Source: Halichondria panicea (taxonomy: Eukaryota > Porifera > Demospongiae > Suberitida > Halichondriidae). From it: a stretch of DNA of 64,000 nucleotides. Positions 12,901-22,559 of this stretch are shown here, piece after piece. The stretch lies in the NCBI RefSeq assembly GCF_963675165.1, contig NC_087379.1:7470339-7534338 (forward strand), written 5' to 3'. A program made the position numbers and the translations under genes. The stretch's first letter is position 1, and the number at the start of each line of letters is the position of its first letter. The notes beneath the pieces are model-generated. The model was given only the letters and a program-made list of their open reading frames with translations. It ran no database searches and had not been told where the DNA came from.

Positions 12901-13095
12901 ATGCCAAGTCTGATTGGGAAGCAAAATTCAAAAACAAAATGGCTTTTTCTTGTGAAAAAAGTTGACCAAGGCATTATTTGGGATATAAGATGGAGAATAG
13001 TGCATCAGACAGAGCTGCTTGGACTTTCTTATCAAAGTGTTGCTGAGAATCTTCAAGTTGATCCATCAACTGTTTGTAGAATGGTGCATTGTTGA
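12901..13095 (+). pseudogene. Transposase N-terminal helix-turn-helix fragment
   Basis: A 64-codon frame inside the inverted-repeat element. The segment RWRIVHQTELLGLSYQSVA followed by an ST-x-x-R-M helix has the form of the DNA-binding domain found in Tc1/IS630-type transposases (Arg-Trp start, GLSY turn, second helix with STVCRM). No catalytic DDE region follows before the right arm, so it cannot be an active enzyme. Family assignment rests on motif resemblance only. Confidence 0.45.
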
Positions 13096-13368
13096 CATGC
13101 TGACTAAGATCTACAACTTTATGGTTGACCACAGATAACCTTATAAGGAACGCTCAAGGCAAAACGCTTTTTTGTAGATATTGCAAAGATTCTGCAAAAC
13201 CCTGTAGGCTTGCAACCCGACCTCCCGTCAGGAACGGTCGGGCTCCGCCCAACTACACGCCACCCACTACAGTAGAATGGGCGTGGTCTCCACACAAATA
13301 GGAGCTGAGTTCTAGTACGTGTAGACAAGTGGTGCAAGTAGTTCCATACAACAAGATTCAAGGAAGCT

Positions 13369-13829
13369 ATGGTGTATTTATCAGGAGGTAAGTGTGAGTG
13401 TGATATTAGCTGACACACACTCCATACTCTACTGTGTGCAGGTAAAGTCTTGAGAACAGGTCATGGCTGAGTACGAGTGTGGACGGTATCGTTGACTTGC
13501 TGGGCTGTCATTAACTTCTTTGTCTTGTTGTAAGTTACACACACCCTGATCATGCCAGTGTGTTTCAACCCTCCCTGCTCTCACAGCTTCAAGACTCTAA
13601 TAAGCCCTGGAGCTAGTGCTACTGGACCATCATGCAGCACAGACTATAGGCGATCTGGAGTGTACGTTTATAGTGTCTCTTATACTGTTTTGTTTTGTGT
13701 TGCCAATTTTAGTATTTATTATGCCTACCTTTGTGTGTGCAGTGCTGATCAAGGGAGACGTATTGGTCGTGTTGGTAAGGGTGCTGGTGGTGATGCTGGA
13801 CCTCCCCCCATGGGCGGTGGATGAGGAAG
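13369..13829 (+). pseudogene. SELENOK: Selenoprotein K gene, damaged, with a UGA selenocysteine codon
   Basis: Four exons with GT/AG borders and matching phases: 13369-13387, 13442-13529, 13587-13661 and 13743-13829. The protein begins MVYLSGG, has the hydrophobic WAVINFFVLFFKTLI membrane segment, and ends with the Gly/Arg-rich tail GRRIGRVGKGAGG..GPPPMGGG followed by TGA (13822-13824) and GGA AG. This is the selenoprotein K layout, whose family ends GG-Sec-GR; the TGA sits exactly at the Sec position. In that family the protein is a small ER membrane protein linked to ER-associated degradation and palmitoylation. In exon 2 the homologous reading (ENRSWLSTSVDGIVD) is in another frame than both ends. 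One base appears lost near 13451 and the frame is restored between 13497 and 13500. The sequence after 13829 fails to give the final codons, stop or a recognisable SECIS. It is therefore a pseudogene or a misread/truncated gene. Confidence 0.72.
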
Positions 13830-14041
13830 GTATTGTGTGGTGTGGGTGTGTGTGGTGGGTGGGTGGTGTGTTTTGTGATAGGAAGTTGATACACGTATTT
13901 AATAGGATATCCTTTTTTATAGTGTACATTGACCGCACACAAACTTGTACTGTACTGCATGCAAGTACTGTATGTTTCAGCAGACCTACATTGTACAACT
14001 GTGTGTGTTATCTGATCATGATCTCTCTCTTTCCTCTGCAG

Positions 14042-14314
14042 AGCACCAGTCCTAACTGGGACAGCCCCAACATGTGGTCAACAGATGCTCCATTCTACAG
14101 TAATGACATCACTTCCGATATGAGCCCCCTACCTATCAGCAGTGGCACCACCGACCCAACCTCACCCTCCGGCTCCGAGGACACCACACTCTCAGCCACC
14201 ACCTATGACCTCTTTGAGAACCAAAGCATCTGGAGCTTGAGCAACGCTGATAGTTCAACACTTCTTTCCTGGGCCCAACAGAAATCTGAACCCCCACAAA
14301 GCAAGACTGAGTAA
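14042..14314 (+). pseudogene. Orphan last exon of the TMEM131-like gene
   Basis: The exon follows a polypyrimidine tract and CAG and encodes STSPNWDSPNMWSTD... ending LSWAQQKSEPPQSKTE and TAA at 14312-14314. It is nearly identical to the last exon of TMEM131-like copy 1 (38648-38917), with three extra bases (one extra codon net). Homology starts in the upstream intron near 13965 and continues through the 3' flank to about 14960. No other TMEM131 exon is nearby. It could at most act as an alternative terminal exon for the selenoprotein K-like gene just upstream. Confidence 0.85.
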
Positions 14315-14625
14315 AGCCCCCTCTGACCTACTGCAACGATTTTGGACTATGAATTTTAGATAACGATTTCAACTTAACCTCATTTCAATTGAGTTGTCTG
14401 CTATTAGTCCTAGTATCAGCATTTTAGCGAGTGATTATCTAGCCAGCTATCTAGTTTATTATTGTTATCGTGTAGCTACTAGTAGATCGTTCAGTTGTCA
14501 TTTTGAGAGCTGTATGTGTTTAGTAGCTAGCTGATGACATTATTGTGTCTTGGCATTATATGAATTAACCATTTTAATAATTACCAATTTTGACCTGCCG
14601 GGTAATGTATACTCACACATGCATA

Positions 14626-14769
14626 CCGTAATCGTTCTAATTATAGAACCAGTAAAAAATAATTATTTTTCTAAAAACAATGTACGTGATTTTATATGGT
14701 AGTATAATTATAGGCGTTATAAAAGAGGGCGTCCTAACCGAGGCTGGTGCTATAATAGAATGATAACGG
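14626..14769. mobile_element. 144 bp MITE with TA target duplication
   Basis: The left end CCGTAATCGTTCTAATTATA and the right end, read in reverse complement as CCGTTATCATTCTATTATAG, are imperfect inverted repeats of about 26 bp. TA flanks both sides (14624-14625, 14770-14771). The paralogous 3' flank of TMEM131-like copy 1 (about 39215-39225) lacks it, which supports insertion. The interior is AT-rich with no coding frame. Confidence 0.75.
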
Positions 14770-15159
14770 TACATACAAGGAATGTAGACAGAATATTAAT
14801 ACATGAGGTGATATAAGGTATAAACAATATACACAGCCAACAATCCGTGCATGGCATGGGGATATATAATTATAACCATCATAATAATTAAATACGTTAC
14901 TGATACTGCGCATAATTATATACAAATTATGTATCAAGACATTCACAAATTATAATACAAGCAAACCGATTCATAAATAACAGGCACAAAACAAATAATG
15001 CTAAAATAACAATAATTATAATTATGATCAAGTGTAAGTGTACAGTTCATTGTTCCTTCTCTAGGCAATGTTTAAACACTTTACTAGCAATTTCGTCTCT
15101 TCTCATAATTTATTTTGGAGTACTTTAAGGCGAGCGGATTACACACCCTAGCTTGCTAT

Positions 15160-17130
15160 CACCAGGGAACTCACTGGGCTTGCACTAGACACACACACTG
15201 GTCTGAAATCAGAATAGTCCACAGCACATGCAGAACTATTAATGGAGCTTACTGTTGGTTCTTGAGGTACGCACACACACTGGTCTGAAATAAAAGAGAC
15301 AGAATATTCCACAGCACATGCAGAACTATTAATGTAGCTTACTGTTGGTTCTTGAGGTACGCACACACACTGGTCTGAAATCAGAATATTCCACAACACA
15401 TGCAGAACTATTAATGGAGCTTACTGTTGGTTCTTGAGGTACGCACACACACTGGTCTGAAATCAAAAAGAGACAGAATATTTCACAGCACATGTAGAAC
15501 TATTAATGGAGCTTACTGTTGGTTCTTGAGGTACGCACACACACTAGTCTGAAATCAAAGAGACAGAATATTCCACAGCACATGTAGAACTATTAATGGA
15601 GCTTACTGTTGGTTCTTGAGGTACGCACACACACACAGGTCTGCAATCAAGAGGTTACAAAGTACACAATGGAGCTTACTGTTGGTTCTTGAGGTACGCA
15701 CACACACAGGTCTGAAATCAAGAGGTTACAAAGTACACAATGGAGCTTACTGTTGGTTCTTGAGGTACGCACACACATAGGTCTGAAATCAAGAAGTTAC
15801 AAAGTACGTTATACACAATGGAGCTTACTGTTGGTTCTTGAGGTACGCACACACACTGGTCTGAAATCAAGAGGTTACAAAGTACACAATGGAGCTTACT
15901 GTTGGTTCTTGAGGTACGCACACACACAGGTCTGAAATCAAGAGGTTACAAAGTACACAAAGGAGCTTACTGTTGGTTCTTGAGGTACGCACACACACAC
16001 TGGTCTGAAATCAAGAGGTTACAAAGTACACAATGGAGCTTACTGTTGGTTCTTGAGGTACGCACACACACAGGGCTGAAATCAAGAGGTTACAAAGTAC
16101 ACAATGGAGGTTACTGTTGGTTCTTGAGGTATGCACACACACAGGTCTGAAATCAAGAGGTTACAAAGTACACAATGGAGCTTACTGTTGGTTCTTGAGG
16201 TACGCACACACACACTGGTCTGAAATCAAGAGGTTACAAAGTACACAATGGAGCTTACTGTTGGTTCTTGAGGTACGCACACACACAGGTCTGAAATCAA
16301 GAGGTTACAAAGTACACAAAGGAGCTTACTGTTGGTTCTTGAGGTACGCACACACACAGGTCTGAAATCAAGAGGTTACAAAGTACACAAAGGAGCTTAC
16401 TGTTGGTTCTTGAGGTACGCACACACACTGGTCTGAAATCAAGAGGTTACACAGTACACAATGGAGCTTACTGTTGGTTCTTGAGGTACGCACACACACA
16501 GGTCTGAAATCAAGAGGTTACAAAGTACACAATGGAGCTTACTGTTGGTTCTTGAGGTACGCACACACACAGGTCTGAAATCAAGAGGTTACAAAGTACA
16601 CAATGGAGCTTACTGTTGGTTCTTGAGGTACGCACACACACACAGGTCTGCAATCAAGAGGTTACAAAGTACACAATGGAGCTTACTGTTGGTTTGAGGT
16701 ACGCACACACACAGGTCTGAAATCAAGAGGTTACAAAGTACACAATGGAGCTTACTGTTGGTTCTTGAGGTACGCACACACACAGGTCTGAAATCAAGAG
16801 GTTACAAAGTACACAATGGAGCTTACTGTTGGTTCTTGAGGTACGCACACACACACAGGTCTGAAATCAAGAGGTTACAAAGTACACAATGGAGCTTACT
16901 GTTGGTTCTTGAGGTACGCACACACACAGGGCTGAAATCAAGAGGTTACAAAGTACACAATGGAGCTTACTGTTGGTTCTTGAGGTACGCACACACACAG
17001 GGCTGAAATCAAGAGGTTACAAAGTACACAATGGAGCTTACTGTTGGTTCTTGAGGTACGCACACACACAGGTCTGAAATCAAGAGGTTACAAAGTACAC
17101 AATGGAGCTTACTGTTGGTTCTTGAGGGGC
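15160..17130. repeat. ~71 bp minisatellite, about 26 units
   Basis: Each unit contains ggagcttactgttggttctt followed by gaggtacgcacacacac and a variable CA tract. The first five or so units are longer (about 80-95 bp, with cagcacatgcagaactatt); later units are about 71 bp with gaggttacaaagtacacaa. Several frames stay open through the array on both strands, but these are by-products of the periodicity. No spacers are present, so it is not a CRISPR-like structure. No second copy occurs in the window. Confidence 0.95.
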
Positions 17131-19040
17131 TTGTACTAGAAGTACACACATGACCATTCACAGGTAAGCGTAAAGAAACACGATAATACAAAGTACACGA
17201 TTGGAACCTGATAGTATAGTGGATGAACTGGTTTGCAATTGACGGGTCACAGCGGCCACCATCACTACGTGTACTGGAGAGACAGGCACACGAACTGAAC
17301 CTTCAGAGGCATATGAGCTGAAAGCAAATCAATACAGATCAGGCTAACTATTTCTTAACATGGCAACCTGTGGAAAAAGTATTGCACATGCACACAACCA
17401 TGTACATGACACTGGTTAGCCAGCATGGGCTGCATACAAGCAAGCAACAGACAAGACACAGTACAGTGCCCTGGGGCATATTGATCTTGACACAGGCCAA
17501 GACAGGTGCCGTGCTCTTCTTCCTGTCACTGGCAGTATGCAGTGTTTTCCCAACTAAGCAGCTCTGTTGCTCATGTGATCATCTGTTCTTGTAAAAGATA
17601 TACAGAGAGTGGATAAGTACAATTATAATTATATGTATGACACAGAGTGTTGCCATGGTAGCAACCACAGCCGACAGTTGGTGCTTTGACCCACTGCTGC
17701 AATGTTGCTAGATCTATATGATTATAGAGAGCATAGTTCCATAGAGCTTAAAGTGGCAACACACTTAGTCAGTTAAAATTATAACAAGCACTTGATTTGT
17801 GCTGTTAATAGCCTAAGCTCGCTCTGAGCAACACTGAGAGTGCTGGTTAGGAGGGGTTCAAATCTGAGTCACCGTTACGATGATCAGATGATATAGGTAA
17901 CTCAATCATGCAGGCAGTTACTGACTACAATATACTCACATGTTGCATCATAATGGTGATACACATTGCATGACACATCATATATTGCATGATAAGTACA
18001 CCACTGGGGTCAATGCAGCAACTCTTGATTAAGGCTTTTCAGGCATATTGTGCCATTGTCATTGTCATTGGTTAAGTGACATTCTCCTTTGTTGGGAGTA
18101 GTCTGATCTATTAGCCAACATTCAGTAAGAGGCTTTGAATTGGGCAATAGGCACTTCATTTGTGCTCCTGCCATTGGTTAGATAAGCTCGCTCTGAGCAG
18201 GACAGTTGGCTTTGCAGCCATTGGTTAGTGCAAGAGCTCGCTCTGAGCTGGACTGCCTGAGTTCAGTTGGCTTTGTAGCCATTGGTAAGAGTGAGTGTAG
18301 AGCCTAGCATTGACCCCGGGATTAGTATCCCCTGTGTGGTGACTAGTCATGTGATGTGTGCGTGATCATTGCAGAGGCCACCACCACCCGCCACCAATTG
18401 CATACAAGCCTCGCCGACAAGACAAACATAGAACAGAAACAAAAAAACTAAACTATCCTAAAAAAGCACAAACAAGATTGAACACAAAGTAAGTAAAGTA
18501 CGCACGAATGAAAGCTCTTACTCTAAAACAAAAAAAGGTTTTTTTGGTGGTGTTACCCGGTTTTTTTTTTTTTGTTATATTAAGGTGGTTCTAATAATCT
18601 TGCATGCATTTAATTGTGATAAAGCCTGATTCTTATAACTTCTATAACGAGTATGTAGGGATATTTATATAAATGTAAGTACACAAAGAAAAATTAAACT
18701 GCACAACCACACAGTGGCTGTGTAGAACTACAACTACTAATTGGCCTAAGGGAGAATTTGGTCTGATAACGAACAAAAAAAAAAACAAACACAGTGATTA
18801 CACAAAAAGAGTATAGTATATATGAATCATTACCCTCACTTTGAGGGTATTAGATCTATACTAATGCTCATGGATCTGATAATCTGGCTGGTGCAAGATT
18901 ATGTGAAAAGAAAAAAAAAAGCTATCTATCTATACCTAACAAATCAAGCTACAAGTGTAGAAACACACACAAATTGGCCTAACCTAATTAACACAGGCGA
19001 GGCAATGCAATGGCTTTGGAGGGGGGCATGCAGATATAGA
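17131..19040. other. Gene-poor stretch
   Basis: I see no supportable gene. Around 17810-17840 and 18110-18300 a short motif recurs (agctcgctctgagc with nearby cattggtta), suggesting a degenerate tandem repeat of about 60 bp. Poly-A and poly-T runs occur at 18525-18575 and 18775-18785. The open frames here are short and lack splice-linked partners. Confidence 0.5.
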
Positions 19041-19374
19041 TAGTATGATGGTACCTCAGCTGCAGGGTCGTGAAGAGCGGTAGGAGGTCTCGACGGTTAC
19101 AAACGAAGGAGTTGAGCTGGCCAGACAATGCTATCTGCAGTCGAATAGACCACTCTACACGAGGGGCTACAAGCTACCTGCAGTCCGAAGCATCCAGCCC
19201 ACCAGTGCTATTCCATGACCGTTCCAACCACCAATGGAGACAACAAACCCAAACCAAACCCCCATACAGAGGTACAACCATGCACAGAGGCATTACACAG
19301 CCAAACCACCTTAGAGGCAAACCCCCTTGCAGAGGAATCACAACCACCTTATATAGAGAGAGGCATACACAACT

Positions 19375-19835
19375 AAACTCCCTTACAGAGGAATGCACAA
19401 CCAAACAAACCTCCTTAGAGAGGCATCAGTACAACCAAGTCCCCTTAGAGAGAGGCATCAGTACAACCAAGCCCCTTTAGAGAGAGGCATCAGTACAACC
19501 AAGTCCCCTTAGAGAGGCATCAGTACAACCAAGCACCCTTAGAGAGAGGCATCAGTACAACCAAGCCCCCTTAGAGAGAGGCATACACAACTAAACTACC
19601 TTACAGAGGAATGCACAACCAAACAAACCTCCTTAGAGAGAGGCATCAGTACAACCTAGTCCCCTTAGAGAGAGGCATCAGTACAACCCTTAGAGAGAGG
19701 CATACACAACTAAACTACCTTACAGAGGAATGCACAACCAAACAAACCTCCTTAGAGAGAGGCATCAGTACAACCTAGTCCCCTTAGAGAGAGGCATCAG
19801 TACAACCAAGTCCCCTTAAAGAACTAAACCCCTTA
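19375..19835. repeat. Short tandem repeat, ~28-30 bp unit
   Basis: The unit ccttagagagaggcatcagt followed by acaaccaag recurs many times, interleaved with a longer period that includes acacaactaaactaccttac. A plus-strand open frame (19070-19480) overlaps its start but shows no domain or splice support, so I do not call it coding. Confidence 0.85.
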
Positions 19836-20369
19836 CAAGGGATGCACAACCCCCTTACAGACCAATTAGGAAAACATATACCCATGCACAATTAATTTAG
19901 ACACCAATTCATTGATGAGAGAGACTTGATGAGAGTGAGAGACTTGATGGGAGGGACTTGTGAGAGAGATGTCGACGGAGACGTTGACGGAGACAGGATA
20001 TAGTTTCGAGCAGCAAACTTGCAACGCCCGCCATCTTGCAACAGATTACACCTCGAGGCGTAGAGCCGAACATAGCGCAATCATGTATTTTAGCTGCTCA
20101 ACGCGGTTGCAATGCCTCGGAAATTAACAGCTTCTAACGCAAACAGTTAACTAGCTATCTATACTAGATAAATGCTTCCAGTAATTAATACAATGCATGC
20201 ATTATATTCTCCCCCATGCAGTTTGCAGTTTTAGAGGGCAGGCAGGTCAAGGGACAGGCATAAATCCTACAAAAAAAGTTGGGATATTTTTTCTCAATCA
20301 GTGCTTTTTTTACCTAGGCTTTTAGGACCGTATGAAAAAAAGAGTTAAAAAAGAGATAATCAACAAGCT

Positions 20370-20720
20370 TAAGAGATACACAAGTCAGTGTAACGTACCA
20401 AACAACCAAAGCTCTACAGTATAGACACAGTCCCGAGCAGAACAAGCTTAAGCAAACAACATCAACCGACACAAGTACAGCCCACTATCAGAACAACGAG
20501 CCCGACAATCAACACAGACAACATCCACCGACACAAGTACAGTCACCAGAACAGCAAGCCACGGAGACACATCATCGACACAAGAGTACATGCAGTTCCT
20601 AGAACATCAAGCTCCACAGAGACAACGACCACCGACACAAGTACAGCTCCCAATGCAGAACATCAAACTCCACAGAGACACAACACAAGTCCACAGCTAG
20701 CTGTAGTCCAGAAGGAGCTT
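20370..20720. repeat. Degenerate repeats around a cgacacaagtacag motif
   Basis: The string cgacacaagtacag appears about every 50-70 bp together with cagaacatcaagctccacag-like segments. There is no coding evidence. Flanking sequence to about 20850 is AT-rich without features. Confidence 0.6.
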
Positions 20721-20854
20721 AAAGCAAGGCAATATAATTATTAGTAAATCGTTTATTTTATTAATGGCAGACCACATTACTACAAATTATAAATTTAAAT
20801 TATGAGTAGTGACCCCATAGATATATATAGTCAGTGTGCATGATATGATATGTG

Positions 20855-21155
20855 GAGTTATAATTATGAGAGTAGAGAGTCAGTGTGCTTCCATGATATA
20901 CAGTTATAATTATGAGAGTAGAGAGCCAGTGTGCTTCCATGATATACAGTTATAATTATGAGAGTAGAGAGCCAGTGTGCTTCCATGATATAGTTATAAT
21001 TATGAGAGTAGAGAGTCAGTGTGCTTCCATGATATACAGTTATAATTATGAGAGTAGAGAGCCAGTGTGCTTCCATGATATACAGTTATAATTATGAGAG
21101 TAGAGAGTCAGTGTGCTTCCATGATATACAGTTATAATTATGAGAGTAGAGAGAC
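20855..21155. repeat. ~46 bp tandem repeat, about 7 units
   Basis: The unit contains agtcagtgtgcttccatgat then atacagttataattatgag. Units are nearly identical apart from agtc/agcc and one 3-base loss. A 70-codon minus-strand frame through it (20864-21076) simply repeats with the array and is rejected as a gene. Confidence 0.9.
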
Positions 21156-21739
21156 AGTGCATGGCTTGCATGCATGATAATATGAGTGTTGTGTTACCAT
21201 AATTATACTTGATCATCCATGATTTTTAGAGTCCTTTGTTTCGATCATCAGGGGAGGTGACGGGTGTTAAAAGTTTTTCCAGCATCAAATTTAACCAGTA
21301 GTGTTGAGAAATATTGGTGGCCACGAATTCGAGTTGAGGGGCTGCCATTGGAAATGTATCTTGCCCACGACAACGATGGAGAGTACACCAGGTATAGTAT
21401 AGTCATAGATTGAAGAGTTCTTCAGTATACGGTATATAACCAGGAGTCTTTTGCTTCATCATCATCATCAGGGGGTTACCACAGTAGACACGTCCCACGC
21501 AGTGCTGCGTATAATAATTATAGTGTTCAGATAGAAGTGCTTATATTAGAGTCGTTTGAGAGTTCATTGCACTGCACTGCATATTGATCCAGGGTCTTCG
21601 AGATGTTCCATTAGTCCCAGCTGGTCGTCACCGAAAGATGTGCAGTTGTAGATAGATAGGATGCACAAAAACAATTGAGAATTGACATACATACATACAT
21701 GGATGGAAGATGGAGTATGACATGACATGGCATCTTAGC

Positions 21740-21995
21740 ACAAAAATTATAGGAAGAGAATTGTTCGTAATTTATAGAGAAAAAGAAGTAATATTATGTT
21801 CGGAAGAGAATTGTTCGGAGTTGAGAGAGAGAGAGAGAAATAATAATTATGGGAAGACAATTGTTCGGTTATGAGAGAAAGAGGTAATATTATGTTCGAA
21901 AGACAATTGTTCGGTTATGAGAGAAAGAATTGATACAAGATGTAATTATGTTTTTATAGGAAGACAATTGTTCGGTTATGAGAGTAATTATGATA
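21740..21995. repeat. Short interspersed repeats (ggaagacaattgttcgg)
   Basis: The motif ggaaga(c/g)aattgttcgg plus ttatgagag recurs about five times at irregular 40-90 bp spacing, separated by AT-rich filler. The stretch 21156-21740 and the AT-rich stretch 21996-22555 hold nothing else I can support. Confidence 0.7.
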
Positions 21996-22559
21996 TGCAC
22001 AGACTTGTAGAGGCTACAAAGCTTGGTTACAAAAGGTTTTGTAGAGAGAGATATGAATATCAGCAAATGATAGACTGCAGATGACTCCATGCATGACAGT
22101 AATTGATGCACACAATGTTGTAGAATGTGCACAAGCATTAATAATTCAAACTAAAAAGGGTAGCACATGGTCTGCCAATTTTTTTTTTTTTTTTTTACGC
22201 CATACGTAATCAGCGAGAGAAAGCCAAATGAAATACTCCATAATTATAGTCAAGAAGAAGCCGTTACACATAACATACAGCAGTAACTAGAGTCACCAAA
22301 GAAGTAAGCCAATCCATAATCCAAGCACCATCCCACTAACACTTATATTTATACACAAGAAGAACCTTTACACCGCATAACAACGTAACTACAAATTATA
22401 GGCAAGAATTCCCAAGATACAGAACAATCCATATGACGGCCAAACAACATCGAAAATCTAGTTTGTATATTTAAAAGAAAAGGTCCCTCCTATATAAGTA
22501 TGAATTATTGAAACACCCATATATGGCCCCCGCCTGCCCTCAAGCAACTCACTATACAA

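Larger units (their letters stand above)
12524..13293. mobile_element. Remnant DNA transposon with long inverted repeats
   Basis: The segment 12532-12583 continued at 12800-12855 is inversely repeated at 13135-13265 (shared parts include gttgggcggagcccgac and cagggttttgcagaatctt). The arms are imperfect and the outer ends are unclear; gagaccacgcc occurs at both extremes. The interior holds a 64-codon frame (12901-13095) with a helix-turn-helix resembling a transposase N-terminus. The left arm is interrupted by a second element. It lies just upstream of gene A copy 1, where homology with copy 2 ends. Confidence 0.7.

Noticed and set aside
13830-14600. SECIS element for selenoprotein K
   Set aside because: I looked for ATGA...AA...GA pairing downstream of the UGA and found no convincing stem; candidates such as gctgatgacattattgtg belong to TMEM131 3' flank.
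15160-17130. Possible CRISPR-like direct repeat array
   Set aside because: Eukaryotic context, contiguous units without unique spacers, and no associated genes.
15718-17191. Open frames repeating EVRTHTGLKSRGYK
   Set aside because: They follow the ~71 bp minisatellite, shift with unit length and have no independent support.
19070-19480. 136-codon plus-strand frame
   Set aside because: Basic low-complexity sequence running into a tandem repeat, with no domain, splice partner or second copy.
17131-22555. tRNA, rRNA or snRNA genes
   Set aside because: No cloverleaf with A/B-box motifs or conserved rRNA segments recognised by eye; a tRNAscan or Infernal run would be needed to exclude them.
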